A DNA stretch of 64,000 nucleotides, from NCBI RefSeq assembly GCF_018130765.1, contig NZ_JAFCJZ010000007.1, positions 124,001 to 188,000 of the forward strand, given 5' to 3'. The translations under genes and the position numbers were made by a program. Positions within the stretch are counted from its first letter, which is position 1; the number at the start of each line of letters is the position of its first letter. The notes beneath the pieces were generated by a model, which made no database searches, was not told where the DNA came from, and saw only the letters and a list, made by a program, of their open reading frames with translations. Positions 35,556 through 45,115 of the stretch are shown here, one piece after another. The DNA comes from Bradyrhizobium iriomotense. GTDB lineage: Bacteria > Pseudomonadota > Alphaproteobacteria > Rhizobiales > Xanthobacteraceae.

Positions 35556-37508
35556 TCACGCCGCCTTCTTCGCCGCCTTCCGCTGCCTCAGGAATCGCCT
35601 GAGCAGCCTGCGCCGGCTGTTGCGCGGGATCAGGTCGATGTCGCTGACGAGCTTGGCGCCGCCCTTGCGGCGCTCCAGCACGATCTTGCGGCTGTGGAAG
35701 GCTTCCAGCTCGACGCGATGCGCGACGCTGACGATGGTCGCCTTCGGCAGCTCGTCGGTGACCATCTTCATCATTTTGTCCTGGCTCTTCTCGTCGAGCG
35801 CCGAGGTCGCTTCATCCAGCACGACGATATCAGGGCTGTGCAGCAGCAGCCGCGCGAAGGCGAGGCGCTGCTTCTCGCCGCCCGACAGCGTCTGGTCCCA
35901 GGGGCCTTCTTCCTCGATCTTCTCCTTGAGATGGGCGAGGCCGACCTTGTGCAAGGCCTCCCCGATCTCTTCGATGGTCCAATCCTCTGCGGCGCCGGGA
36001 TAGGCGACGGCGCGGCGCAGCGATCCCGTGGGTACGTAGGGCCGCTGCGGCAGCATGAACAGCCGCCGGTCGGGATGGAAATTGACGCTGCCGCCGCCCC
36101 ACGGCCATAGCCCCGCAATGGCGCGCACCAGCGTGCTCTTGCCGGTGCCGGATTCGCCGGCGACCAGCAACCGCTCGCCGGGCTCGATCACCACCTCGGT
36201 CTCGCCGACCACGGCGGTGCCGTCGTCGAGCGTGACGGAGAGATCGTGCAGCTCCAGCATGGCCTCGTTGCTGGTCTCGCCGCGCTTGATGCGGCCGAAC
36301 CCGTCGCCCTGCTCGGCGCGTTCGAGGCCGTCGAGCGACATCATCAGCGAGGCGATGCGGCGCGCGCAGGCGTTCCAGTCGGCCAGCCGCGGATAGTTGT
36401 CGACCAGCCAGCCGAACGCACTCTGCACGATGGTGAAGGCGGAGGCCGCCTGCATCACCTGCCCCAGCGTCATGCTGCCGTCGAGGAATTTTGGCGCGCA
36501 GAGCAGCAGCGGCACGACCGGTGCAACGAGGCTCGACCCTTGCGACACCAGCGTGGTGCGCATGTGCTGGCCGGCGAGCCGCGCCCATTGCCGCAGCACG
36601 TTGGTGAAATTGCGGTCGAGGCCGTCGCGCTCCTCCTCCTCGCCGCCGAGCAGCGCGATGCTCTCGCCGTTCTCGCGCACGCGTGTCAGCGTGTAGCGGA
36701 AATCAGCCTCGGCCTGGTTCTTGTCCTCCGAGACCTGCACGAAGCGCCGGCCGATCACCGTGATCGATCCGGATGCGATCGCGGCGTAGAGGATCGCGGC
36801 GATCACGAGGAAGCCGGGAATGGTCACCGACGAGCCGCCGAGCGTGACGGTGAGCGCGCCGCCGATGGTCCAGAGCACGACGATGAAGGTCGCGGCCGAC
36901 AGCAGCGCCGAGGTGACGCCGGCGAGGAAATCGACCGGCGAGTCGGTCGCGATGCGTAAGTCCTCCGCGATCCGGTATTCCGGATTCTCGTGGTCGCCGC
37001 CGACGAGGTTGAGCTGGTAGTAGCGCCCGTTGGTGAGCCAGCGCGTCAGCACGCTGCTGGTGAGCCAGGCCCGCCAGCGCCGCTGGATCCCCATGCGCGC
37101 GAACACCTGCACGACGCCAAGCACGACGCTGCCGATCGCGAGCGGGAAGAACATTGCGGTGAGATGGAAGACGCTTGTCGCGTCGCGCTGCTCGATGGCG
37201 TCGAAGATCGCGCGATTCCAGACGTTGATGCCGTATTGGAAACAGACGGTGAGGACGATCAGCACGCCGAGGCCGATCGAGAACGGCCATGCCAAGCGGT
37301 CGCCGTTGGGGCCCCAGAAGCCGCGCGCGCTGATCCAGAAGCGGGTCAGCAGATAATCCTTGCGGGCCTGCTCGGCCTCTTCGGGAGAGAGCTCGGGATC
37401 GGGTTCGACCTCGGGCGGTGGCGGCGCGACTCCCTCGCCGTTCTCGCCCTTGATCTCGACAATGGGCGGCGTCCTGCCCTGTTCGCGCTTTCCGGCCGGC
37501 TTTTGCAT
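35556..37508 (-). CDS. ABC transporter, fused permease/ATPase (SbmA/BacA-BclA-like family)
   Basis: 650 aa. Membrane part (residues about 85-345, ABC_membrane_2 type, WNRAIFDAIEQRDATSVFH..., RRWRAWLTSSVLTRWL, NPEYRIAEDLRIATDS) followed by a full ATPase: Walker A AGESGTGKSTL, signature LSGGEKQRLAFARL and Walker B DIVVLDEATSALD. This is the YddA/BacA/BclA-related group, exporters or importers of peptides such as plant NCR peptides and of long-chain lipids. The N-terminal extension is Pro/Glu-rich. Bradyrhizobium BclA is required for symbiosis; this could be BclA or a paralog. Confidence 0.88.
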   Translation of the reverse strand: MQKPAGKREQGRTPPIVEIKGENGEGVAPPPPEVEPDPELSPEEAEQARKDYLLTRFWISARGFWGPNGDRLAWPFSIGLGVLIVLTVCFQYGINVWNRAIFDAIEQRDATSVFHLTAMFFPLAIGSVVLGVVQVFARMGIQRRWRAWLTSSVLTRWLTNGRYYQLNLVGGDHENPEYRIAEDLRIATDSPVDFLAGVTSALLSAATFIVVLWTIGGALTVTLGGSSVTIPGFLVIAAILYAAIASGSITVIGRRFVQVSEDKNQAEADFRYTLTRVRENGESIALLGGEEEERDGLDRNFTNVLRQWARLAGQHMRTTLVSQGSSLVAPVVPLLLCAPKFLDGSMTLGQVMQAASAFTIVQSAFGWLVDNYPRLADWNACARRIASLMMSLDGLERAEQGDGFGRIKRGETSNEAMLELHDLSVTLDDGTAVVGETEVVIEPGERLLVAGESGTGKSTLVRAIAGLWPWGGGSVNFHPDRRLFMLPQRPYVPTGSLRRAVAYPGAAEDWTIEEIGEALHKVGLAHLKEKIEEEGPWDQTLSGGEKQRLAFARLLLHSPDIVVLDEATSALDEKSQDKMMKMVTDELPKATIVSVAHRVELEAFHSRKIVLERRKGGAKLVSDIDLIPRNSRRRLLRRFLRQRKAAKKAA

Positions 37509-37562
37509 GGCCGGATAACGCGAGAAAAATCAGTCGGTTCCCGCCAGTTCCCGCTCGCAGCC

Positions 37563-39716
37563 CTACTCGGCGGCGCCGTCGCGTACCCGCCGCAGCCGCG
37601 CGGCGTGGTGGAGCACGCGCGACAGCTCCTCGATCGAATAGGGCTTTTGCACGAGATCGAAGCCGAGGCTGCCTTCCTGGGACAGGGCCTGGCTGTAGCC
37701 GGTGGTCAGCACGACCGGAACGCCGATGCCGCGATCGCGGATCGCCCGCCCGAGATCGAGCCCGGTCATCCCGGGCATCACGATGTCGGAGAACACGACG
37801 TCGAAACGATCCGTGCCCACCACAAGCTCGGCAAGCGCATCAGCGGCGTTGTCGACCAGCGTGATGCTGTAGCCGAGCGCGGTGAGGCCATCGGCGGCGA
37901 AATTGGCAAGCTCGATATTGTCTTCGACCAGCAGCACCGACATGCCGCTGCCGGCCACCGCAGGCGCGGTATTCGGCGCCTGCTGCTGCGGCAAGAGGTC
38001 CGCGGGCACGCGCGGCAGATAGAGCGAGAAGGTGCTGCCCTGGCCGACTTCGCTCGTCACCGTCACCTCGCCGCCGGATTGCCGGGCGAAGCCGAACACC
38101 TGGGACAGGCCAAGACCGGTGCCGTGGCCGACCTGCTTGGTGGTGAAGAACGGCTCGAAGATCCGCCCGAGTCGCGCGGCCGGAATGCCGACGCCGGTGT
38201 CGCTGACGGTCACGACGACGAAGCCCGGGTTTCCCGGGATATGATTGTGCGAGACGTGCGCCGGCGTGTCGGGAATGGTCGCCGCCGCCTCGACGGTGAA
38301 GCTGATCCTGCCCTTGCCAAGCATGGCATCGCGCGCATTGGTCGCCATGTTGATCAGCGCGGTCTCGAACTGGCTGGCATCGGCATTGACGAGGCACGGC
38401 ACCGCCGGCAGCCGCATCGCGATCTCGATGGCGGGTCCCAGCAGCGTGGCGAGCATGTCGTGCAGCGACTGCAACCGCTCGCCGACGTCGAACACTTCCG
38501 GGTTCAGGGTCTGGCGCCGCGCAAAGGCGAGCAGCTGCGAGGTCAGCCTGGCCGCGCGCGCCACCGCGTCCGCAATCGCCGTGATGTAGCGCTGCCGTCG
38601 CTCTTCGGTCAGCTGCGGGCGGTTCAACAGATCGACCGAGGCGCGGATCACGGTCAGGAGGTTGTTGAAGTCATGGGCGACGCCGCCGGTGAGCTGGCCG
38701 AGCGCCTCCAGGCGCTGGCTGTGCTTGAGCGCCTCCTCGGCCTCGCGCCGCTTTGCGGCCTCCATCTGCAGATGCTGGGTGCGCCGGAAGGCGAATGCGA
38801 GCAGCAGGAACAGCAGCGCCGTGGCGGGAACGCCGAACACCAGATGCTGGCCCATGGTCGCGTACCAGCGCGCGCGGATCGCCGACGTCTCGAGTCCGGC
38901 GCTGACATAGATCGGATATTCGGCGACGCGCCTGTAGCCGATGCGGCGCTCGATCCCGTCCGACGGCCAGGCGATGGTCATGAGCCCGCGCGTGGGGTGC
39001 GCGGCGATCTCGCGGCCGACCGGTCCGCCCGGATCGAGGCGGAGGTCGCGGTCGAGCCGCGGGAAATGTGCCACCACCACGCCGTCGGTGCGACCCATCG
39101 CGAAGAAGCTGCCGGGATCGGAGCCGATCCTGGCGTAGAAGCTCTCGAAATATTCCGGCAGGACGGAAGCCTGGATCACGCCGATGAAGCTGCCGTCGTC
39201 GGTATCGCGGCGGCGGCTCATGCCGAAAAAGCGCGCGCCCTGATAGGGCGGACGCGGCGTCAGCGGCATGCCGATGAAGGTGCCGATGGTCTGGTCGACA
39301 TGGACGTAGAAATAGTCGCGGTCCGCAAAGCGGAGCTCAGGCGGCGGCGAAACCAGGCTGTTGACCAGTGCTTTTCCATTCGCGTCGAAGATCCAGGCCG
39401 ATTTGAGCTGCGGCAGCGAATCGGTCAGCCGCTTCAGCCGGCGGTGCAGCACCGCTTCGCGCGCGCGGATGACGTCGTCGGGAAGGCCGCGCACGACCTC
39501 GTTGAGCTCGGACAGGCTGCGGTCGATGGTCTCGAACACCTTGAGCGCATGCTCATGCGCCACATCGAGCGTGCGCTCGATCTCGCGGTCGGCGATGTCC
39601 CTGGTCGAGGTGTAGGAGATCGTGGAGGCGATCGCGAACAGCGCAATCGGCAGTGCCAGGGATGCAACCATCATCCACTGCAAAAGCCTCAGCGAATTGC
39701 GTTGCGCTCCCTGCAC
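37563..39716 (-). CDS. Hybrid sensor histidine kinase with extracellular sensor and receiver domain
   Basis: 717 aa. Two transmembrane helices (about 14-33 and 280-300) bracket a periplasmic sensor region of roughly 250 residues (dCache-like, RLTDSLPQLKSAWIFDANGKALVNS, RDYFYVHVDQTIGTFIG). Then HisKA with GVAHDFNNLLTVIRAS (His about 345), HATPase (NMATNARDAM, TGVGIPAARLGRIFEPFFTTK, GTGLGLSQVFGF), and a C-terminal receiver (VLLVEDN, FSDIVMPGMTG with phospho-Asp). No separate response regulator adjoins, so it may relay to a distant one. Upstream of the sdh operon end. Confidence 0.9.
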   Translation of the reverse strand: MQGAQRNSLRLLQWMMVASLALPIALFAIASTISYTSTRDIADREIERTLDVAHEHALKVFETIDRSLSELNEVVRGLPDDVIRAREAVLHRRLKRLTDSLPQLKSAWIFDANGKALVNSLVSPPPELRFADRDYFYVHVDQTIGTFIGMPLTPRPPYQGARFFGMSRRRDTDDGSFIGVIQASVLPEYFESFYARIGSDPGSFFAMGRTDGVVVAHFPRLDRDLRLDPGGPVGREIAAHPTRGLMTIAWPSDGIERRIGYRRVAEYPIYVSAGLETSAIRARWYATMGQHLVFGVPATALLFLLLAFAFRRTQHLQMEAAKRREAEEALKHSQRLEALGQLTGGVAHDFNNLLTVIRASVDLLNRPQLTEERRQRYITAIADAVARAARLTSQLLAFARRQTLNPEVFDVGERLQSLHDMLATLLGPAIEIAMRLPAVPCLVNADASQFETALINMATNARDAMLGKGRISFTVEAAATIPDTPAHVSHNHIPGNPGFVVVTVSDTGVGIPAARLGRIFEPFFTTKQVGHGTGLGLSQVFGFARQSGGEVTVTSEVGQGSTFSLYLPRVPADLLPQQQAPNTAPAVAGSGMSVLLVEDNIELANFAADGLTALGYSITLVDNAADALAELVVGTDRFDVVFSDIVMPGMTGLDLGRAIRDRGIGVPVVLTTGYSQALSQEGSLGFDLVQKPYSIEELSRVLHHAARLRRVRDGAAE

Positions 39717-39865
39717 GGTCGCTCCGGTCCCTGACCGGAGAGCTTACTTGAATTTCCCGCCAGGAAGGAAGCGGCTTGTGGCGATAATCTTGGGTTGTAT
39801 TCCGCCGAATCGCCCGCCACGCGCGTTGCGGCAAATTCTACTCAAACTGACGTCGATCGTGGCAT

Positions 39866-39895
39866 GCCCCGGCCGCGGTGGTGGCCGGGGGACAT
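39866..39895. other. GC-rich hairpin between sdhB and the histidine kinase gene
   Basis: Stem CCCCGGCC/GGCCGGGG with a small loop, 14 bp after the sdhB stop (minus strand). A possible transcription stop for the sdh operon, but no T-run accompanies it. Confidence 0.4.
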
Positions 39896-39908
39896 GGCAA
39901 GAACGATG

Positions 39909-40691
39909 CTAGATCTGCCGCTCGACCATCTTGAGCTTCAGCTCGGCGATGGCTTCCGCCGGGTTGAGGCCCTTCGGGCAGGCCTTGGCGCAGTTCATGA
40001 TGGTGTGGCAGCGGTAGAGCCGGAACGGGTCCTCGAGATTGTCGAGGCGCTCGCCGGTGGCTTCATCGCGGGAGTCAGAGACCCAGCGGTTGGCCTGGAG
40101 CAGCGCAGCGGGACCGAGATAGCGGTCGCTGTTCCACCAATAGCTCGGGCACGAGGTCGAGCAGCAGGCGCAGAGGATGCACTCGTAGAGGCCGTCGAGC
40201 TTCTCGCGGTCCTCGTGGGTTTGGCGCCATTCCTTCTGCGGCGTCGGCGAGGTCGTCTTCAGCCACGGCTCGATCGAGGCGTACTGCGCGTAGAAGTTCG
40301 TCAGATCGGGGACGAGGTCCTTGACGACCGGCTGGTGCGGCAGCGGGTTGATCTTCACCGCGCCGTCCTTCACGTCGTGCATCGAGCGGGTGCAGGCGAG
40401 CGTGTTCTGGCCGTCGATGTTCATGGCGCAGGAGCCGCAGACGCCTTCGCGGCAGGAGCGGCGGAAGGTCAGCGACGGGTCGATGTTGTTCTTGATCCAG
40501 ATCAGGCCGTCCAGCACCATCGGACCGCAATCATTGGTGTCGACGTAATAGGTGTCGACGCTCGGATTCTTGCCGTCGTCCGGATTCCAGCGATAGACCT
40601 TGAACTCGCGCAGCTCGGTCGCGCCCGCGGGCTTCGGCCAGGTCTTGCCGCCGGTGATCTTGGAGTTCTTCGGAAGTGCGAATTCAACCAT
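39909..40691 (-). CDS. sdhB: Succinate dehydrogenase iron-sulfur subunit
   Basis: 260 aa. Complex II electron-transfer subunit on the cytoplasmic face. Cluster ligands: [15 protein letters not shown] with a later C (2Fe-2S), [16 protein letters not shown] and [14 protein letters not shown] (4Fe-4S and 3Fe-4S). Last gene of the sdhCDAB transcript; unusually, 107 bp containing a family A palindrome separate it from sdhA, while the other genes overlap or nearly touch. Confidence 0.97.
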   Translation of the reverse strand: MVEFALPKNSKITGGKTWPKPAGATELREFKVYRWNPDDGKNPSVDTYYVDTNDCGPMVLDGLIWIKNNIDPSLTFRRSCREGVCGSCAMNIDGQNTLACTRSMHDVKDGAVKINPLPHQPVVKDLVPDLTNFYAQYASIEPWLKTTSPTPQKEWRQTHEDREKLDGLYECILCACCSTSCPSYWWNSDRYLGPAALLQANRWVSDSRDEATGERLDNLEDPFRLYRCHTIMNCAKACPKGLNPAEAIAELKLKMVERQI

Positions 40692-40704
40692 TGCTCTAAC
40701 CTTT

Positions 40705-40785
40705 CGTCATTCCGGGATGGTCCGAAGGACCAGACCCGGAATCTCGAGATTCCGGGATCGATGCTGCGCATCGCCCCGGAATGAC
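40705..40785. repeat. Palindrome inside the sdh operon (family A)
   Basis: CGTCATTCCGGGATGGTCCGAAG...CGCCCCGGAATGACG with central GACCCGGAATCTCGAGATTCCGGGATC. It sits between sdhA stop and sdhB start, so in the mRNA it would form a long hairpin between the two coding sequences, about 13 nt from the sdhB start. Confidence 0.9.
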
Positions 40786-40798
40786 GGCTGCTGTTCGA

Positions 40799-42634
40799 TC
40801 AGTACACGCGCGCCTTGGGCGCGATGTACTGCACGTCGTTGGTCATGGTGTAGTCGTGAACCGGGCGGTACTCGATCTTGACCTTGCCGGCATCGTCCAG
40901 CCAGGCCAGCGTGTGCTTCATCCAGTTCTTGTCGTCGCGCTCGGAGAAGTCCTCGCGGGCGTGCGCGCCGCGGCTCTCGGTGCGGTTGGCGGCCGAGTTC
41001 ATCGTCACCACCGCCTGCGAGATCAGATTGTCGAACTCCAGCGTCTCGACGAGGTCCGAATTCCACACCAGCGAGCGGTCGGACACGGCGATGTCGGTGA
41101 TGCCGCTGTGGACCTTCTGGATCAGGTTCTGGCCCTCGCTCAGGACTTCGCCGGTGCGGAACACGGCGCAGTTGTTCTGCATCACGTGCTGCATGCCTTC
41201 GCGCAGCTTCGCGGTCGGCGTGCCGCCGGAAGCATAGCGGAAATGGTCGAGGCGGCCGAGCGCCATCTCGGCCGAATTCGCCGGCAGCTCCGGCTGCTCG
41301 GCATTGGGCGTGAGCTTCTCGGCGCAGCGGAGCGCTGCGGCGCGGCCGAACACGACGAGGTCGATCAGCGAGTTGGAGCCGAGGCGGTTGGCGCCATGCA
41401 CGGAGACACAGGCTGCTTCGCCCAGCGCCATCAGGCCGGGGACCACGGCATTATCGTCGCCGTTCTTCTTGGTCAGCACTTCGCCGTGATAGTTCGTGGG
41501 GATGCCGCCCATGTTGTAGTGCGTGGTCGGCACGATCGGGATCGGCTCGCGCGTCACGTCGACATTGGCGAAGATCTTTGCCGATTCCGAGATGCCCGGC
41601 AGCCGCTCGGCGAGCACCGCGGGATCGAGATGGTCGAGATGCAGGAAGATGTGGTCCTTCTTCTTGCCGACGCCGCGCCCCTCGCGGATCTCGATGGTCA
41701 TCGCGCGCGAGACGACGTCGCGCGAGGCGAGGTCCTTGGCCGACGGCGCATAGCGCTCCATGAAGCGCTCGCCCTCGGAGTTGACGAGATAGCCGCCTTC
41801 GCCGCGCGCGCCCTCGGTGACGAGGCAGCCGGCGCCATAAATCCCGGTCGGGTGGAACTGGACGAACTCCATGTCCTGCAGCGGCAGGCCGGCGCGCAGC
41901 ACCATGCCGCCGCCGTCACCGGTGCAGGTATGTGCCGAGGTGCAGGAGGCGTAGGCGCGGCCGTAGCCGCCGGTGGCGAGGATCGTGGTTTGGGCGCGGA
42001 AGCGGTGCAGCGTGCCGTCGTCGAGCTTGAGCGCGATGACGCCGCGGCAGACGCCCTGGTCGTCCATGATCAGGTCGATGGCGAAGAACTCGATGAAGAA
42101 CTCTGCCGCGTGGCGCAGCGACTGGCCGTACATCGTGTGCAGCATGGCGTGACCGGTGCGGTCGGCGGCGGCGCAGGTGCGCTGCGCCTGGCCCTTGCCG
42201 TAATCCATGGTCATGCCGCCGAACGGGCGCTGGTAGATCTTGCCGTCCTCGGTGCGCGAGAACGGCACGCCCCAATGCTCGAGCTCGTAGACCGCCGCCG
42301 GCGCGTTGCGCACCATGTATTCGATCGCGTCCTGGTCGCCGAGCCAGTCCGACCCCTTCACGGTGTCGTACATGTGCCACCGCCAGTCGTCCTTGTGCAT
42401 GTTGCCGAGCGAAGCCGAGATGCCGCCCTGCGCCGCGACCGTGTGCGAGCGGGTCGGAAACACTTTGGTGATGCAGGCGGTGCGAAGGCCGGCCTCGCTG
42501 CAGCCGACCACGGCGCGCAGGCCCGCGCCGCCGGCACCGACGACGACGACGTCATAGGTGTGGTCTTCGATCGGATAGGCTTTGCCGTTGGTGGCGGGAG
42601 CGCCGTTGCCCGAGCCATTCGTTGTGGTGGCCAT
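40799..42634 (-). CDS. sdhA: Succinate dehydrogenase flavoprotein subunit
   Basis: 611 aa. It oxidises succinate to fumarate with covalent FAD. FAD motif [23 protein letters not shown]-linking His in [10 protein letters not shown], catalytic region [18 protein letters not shown] and [11 protein letters not shown], and [17 protein letters not shown]. The N-terminus has a Ser/Gly/Asn-rich leader of about 20 residues. Stop is 3 bp before sdhD end region in operon order C-D-A-B. Confidence 0.97.
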   Translation of the reverse strand: MATTTNGSGNGAPATNGKAYPIEDHTYDVVVVGAGGAGLRAVVGCSEAGLRTACITKVFPTRSHTVAAQGGISASLGNMHKDDWRWHMYDTVKGSDWLGDQDAIEYMVRNAPAAVYELEHWGVPFSRTEDGKIYQRPFGGMTMDYGKGQAQRTCAAADRTGHAMLHTMYGQSLRHAAEFFIEFFAIDLIMDDQGVCRGVIALKLDDGTLHRFRAQTTILATGGYGRAYASCTSAHTCTGDGGGMVLRAGLPLQDMEFVQFHPTGIYGAGCLVTEGARGEGGYLVNSEGERFMERYAPSAKDLASRDVVSRAMTIEIREGRGVGKKKDHIFLHLDHLDPAVLAERLPGISESAKIFANVDVTREPIPIVPTTHYNMGGIPTNYHGEVLTKKNGDDNAVVPGLMALGEAACVSVHGANRLGSNSLIDLVVFGRAAALRCAEKLTPNAEQPELPANSAEMALGRLDHFRYASGGTPTAKLREGMQHVMQNNCAVFRTGEVLSEGQNLIQKVHSGITDIAVSDRSLVWNSDLVETLEFDNLISQAVVTMNSAANRTESRGAHAREDFSERDDKNWMKHTLAWLDDAGKVKIEYRPVHDYTMTNDVQYIAPKARVY

Positions 42635-42637
42635 GGG

Positions 42638-43042
42638 TTACACTCCGGATGACAGTTTCAGGATCGCGTAGGTCGAGGCGAGCGCCACGCCGATCGAGAA
42701 GAAATTGTTGAGCATGACCGAGACGAGCTTCAGCTTCTCGTTATGGACGTAGTCCTCGATCACCACCTGCATGCCGATCTTCATGTGCCAGGCGCTGGCG
42801 AAGATGAAGAGGAGCAGGATCACCGCGACGGGAATGGAGCTCAGAGTCTGCGCAGCATAGACCTGGTTGCGGCCGAGCAGCATCATGATGATCACCAGCG
42901 CCGGGATCATCAGCAGCGTCATGGCGACGCCGGTGATGCGCTGGCGCCAGAAATCGGACGTGCCGGAATGCGCGGCGCCGAGATTGCGGACGCGGCCGAG
43001 CGGGGTGCGCATGCTGCGCTTGGGCGTATCGGCTGCGCTCAT
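42638..43042 (-). CDS. sdhD: Succinate dehydrogenase membrane anchor subunit
   Basis: 134 aa, three transmembrane helices (about 37-58, 63-85, 105-128) and a heme-ligand candidate His in SAWHMKIGMQVVIEDYVH, the SdhD signature. Overlaps sdhC by 4 bp (ATGA) and precedes sdhA by 3 bp. It binds ubiquinone and heme b with SdhC. Confidence 0.93.
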   Translation of the reverse strand: MSAADTPKRSMRTPLGRVRNLGAAHSGTSDFWRQRITGVAMTLLMIPALVIIMMLLGRNQVYAAQTLSSIPVAVILLLFIFASAWHMKIGMQVVIEDYVHNEKLKLVSVMLNNFFSIGVALASTYAILKLSSGV

Positions 43043-43437
43043 CGGCCGCCTCCGTTCGCATAGGCGATAATCCAGATCAGCACCGTCAGCGCGATGCCGC
43101 CGATCAGGGCGCCCCAGGTCAGCGCTTCGCGCTCATTGGCCTTGAAGCCGTAGCCGAGGTCCCAGACGAAATGCCGGATGCCGCTCAGCATATGGTGCAT
43201 CAGCGCCCAGGTGTAGCCGAACACGATCAGGCGGCCGATGATGCTGCCGGTGAAGGCCTGGACATGGGCGTAGGCGGCGGGGCCGGAGGCCGCCGCGACC
43301 AGCCACCAGACCAGCAGCAGGGTTCCGACATAAAGGGCGATACCGGTGGCACGATGAACGATGGACAGCGCCATCGTCAGCGTCCAGCGATAGACTTGCA
43401 TGTGTGGTGAAAGCGGTCGTTCGATCCGTGCGGTCAT
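43039..43437 (-). CDS. sdhC: Succinate dehydrogenase cytochrome b556 subunit
   Basis: 132 aa. Starts ERPLSPHMQVYRWTLTMALSIVHRATGIALY, the SdhC signature with quinone-site Ser/Arg (SIVHRATG), and has the axial heme His segment MHHMLSGIRHFVWD. Three helices. First gene of the sdhCDAB operon, whose promoter must lie in the AT-richer 400-bp gap upstream. Confidence 0.94.
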   Translation of the reverse strand: MTARIERPLSPHMQVYRWTLTMALSIVHRATGIALYVGTLLLVWWLVAAASGPAAYAHVQAFTGSIIGRLIVFGYTWALMHHMLSGIRHFVWDLGYGFKANEREALTWGALIGGIALTVLIWIIAYANGGGR

Positions 43438-43840
43438 GGGCTTTGATGTTGTATGGCGGCCCTTGAGGGCGCGCGCGGGGATCGCGAAAGGTCGGCTCTA
43501 TTTACGGAGTCGATTTCGCCTGCGCAATCACCAAATCGCCATAAATCGAACGCTGGTTCATCTCTACAGCCTTGATGAAACAAGGCCAATCAGGGGCTTG
43601 GTATACCAGAGCCTCGGTCCGCCAACAAAGAAACGAACATTAGTTCATAGTTTTAGGAGGTGCCAGGCGCGTTGAAATTGCTATTGGAACACCTCTAAAC
43701 GGACCATGCCGTCCAAACCGGGCAGAGATCGCCCAAGGGCGTCGCCGGCCTTATTCACCCGGGCGCCAACCTTCCTCCTCGCCATCCGATTTGATCCGGT
43801 CCGGATATGCGCACCCTGCATCCCACCCCGCCACAGAGAA
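43438..43840. promoter_or_regulatory. Intergenic region with sdh promoter and twin operator-like motifs
   Basis: 403 bp without a credible gene. It is AT-richer than its surroundings. Two 15-bp matches to CGAAC-N5-GTTCAT lie at 43547-43561 (CGAACGCTGGTTCAT) and 43634-43648 (CGAACATTAGTTCAT); each is an imperfect palindrome of the GAAC-N4-GTTC type bound by several TetR-family repressors. The strand of the sdh promoter is minus. I cannot assign -10/-35 boxes securely. Confidence 0.5.
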
Positions 43841-44752
43841 TCACCGGCTGAGCGGATCGCTTCCGCGCCACCGCTCGACCAGGAAATCGATGAAGGCGCG
43901 AATCTTCGTCGAGCCGAGTCGCGACGGCTGATACAGCGCGTGCAGCGGCGCCGGCGCCGGCTCGTGTGCGCGCAACAGCCGTCGTAGTCGTCCTTCCGCC
44001 AGCTGCCTCTCCACCTGCCATGACGGCACGCGGACGATGCCTGCGCCGTTCTCTGCGGCGGCGGCGAGCGCATCGAGGCTGTTGACCCAGAGCCGTCCCG
44101 CGATGCGGATTCGCGTTCCGCTGTTCGCCTCGCGGCCGAATCGCCAGGTTGCAGCGCCCGGCGCGTCGGAAAACACCAGGCAATCATGCTGCGCCAGATC
44201 GGCAGGCGTCTGCGGTTCGCCGCGGCGTGCGAGGTAATCGGGCGAAGCGCAGTGAATCATCTGCACCTCCGCGAGCTTTCGCATCACCAGCTGCGAATCG
44301 GGCATGCGCCCGACGCGAAGCGCCAGGTGAACGTCCTCCTCGATCAAATCGACGTTGCGATCGACCAGCAGAAGGTCCACGGCGAGCGATGGATAGGCGC
44401 GCAGGAAATCGCCGAGCAGCGGCGCGATCAGCAGGCGTCCCATCAATGTCGGCGCGCTGACGCGCAGCCGTCCCGATGGCTCGCGGCGATTCCCGGCCAG
44501 CCCCTCCTCGATCTCCTTGAGCTCGCCCAGGATCGACCTGGCGCGCTCGTAGAGCATGCGCCCATCCTCCGTGAGCGCGAGCTGTCGCGTCGTCCGCATC
44601 AGCAGGCGCGTGCCGAAGTGGCGCTCGAGCGCAGAAATCTGCCGGCTCACCGATGTCAGCGAGCTCGGCAACGATCGCGCCGCCGCCGACAGGCTGCCGG
44701 CATCCACGGCCCGCACGAAGGTTGCCATCGCTGCAAGCTGGTCCATCGCCAT
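43841..44752 (-). CDS. LysR family transcriptional regulator
   Basis: 303 aa. N-terminal winged HTH (FVRAVDAGSLSAAARSLPSSLTSVSRQISALERHFGTRLLMRTTRQLALTEDG, residues about 10-62) and a C-terminal substrate-binding domain typical of LTTRs. Such regulators usually control the divergent gene: here the small membrane protein and TauE exporter 100 bp away. Effector unknown. Confidence 0.93.
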   Translation of the reverse strand: MAMDQLAAMATFVRAVDAGSLSAAARSLPSSLTSVSRQISALERHFGTRLLMRTTRQLALTEDGRMLYERARSILGELKEIEEGLAGNRREPSGRLRVSAPTLMGRLLIAPLLGDFLRAYPSLAVDLLLVDRNVDLIEEDVHLALRVGRMPDSQLVMRKLAEVQMIHCASPDYLARRGEPQTPADLAQHDCLVFSDAPGAATWRFGREANSGTRIRIAGRLWVNSLDALAAAAENGAGIVRVPSWQVERQLAEGRLRRLLRAHEPAPAPLHALYQPSRLGSTKIRAFIDFLVERWRGSDPLSR

Positions 44753-44851
44753 CCTTCCGTGATTCGCAAGGGATTATGACGCTTGCCAGAGATAGCGCCG
44801 AAAAACGGAAGGGTCTACATTGCGGTGGCTCCTAGCAGTCCGGGACTTACC

Positions 44852-45115
44852 ATGCCCACTCATGTCAGCCTGACGTCCATCGCCCGCCGGCGGACCGCAC
44901 GCGGCCTCCATAGCGTCCTGCCGGGCCTGCTTCCGTTGCTGGTCTTCTCGCTGGTCGGCGTCACGCTGGACGGCCTCGCGGCGCTTGGTGCCTACGGTCG
45001 GCACGGCCTGGGTCTCGCGGGCCTGCTTCTGGTCGTCTCCGCGCCCGTCCTCGCCGCTGCCGCAGCCTTCTGCGCCGCGCATCCGCGGGAGCTGCCGATG
45101 GATCGCCGCCGATGA
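44852..45115 (+). CDS. Small two-helix membrane protein
   Basis: 87 aa from ATG 44852. Two hydrophobic stretches (about 24-47, 51-72). No family recognised. It shares an ATGA overlap with the TauE gene, so the two are translationally coupled; it could be an accessory subunit. The start could lie upstream because the frame remains open. Confidence 0.6.
   Translation: MPTHVSLTSIARRRTARGLHSVLPGLLPLLVFSLVGVTLDGLAALGAYGRHGLGLAGLLLVVSAPVLAAAAAFCAAHPRELPMDRRR

Noticed and set aside
36990..39734. 914-codon open frame opposite the histidine kinase
   Set aside because: Antisense to a protein with complete kinase motifs; composition is typical of reverse-strand codon bias.
40781..42652. 623-codon open frame opposite sdhA
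   Set aside because: Shadow of an unambiguous SdhA.
43400..43675. 91-codon open frame between sdhC and the LysR gene
   Set aside because: Basic, no signal or family look, and starts inside sdhC antisense.
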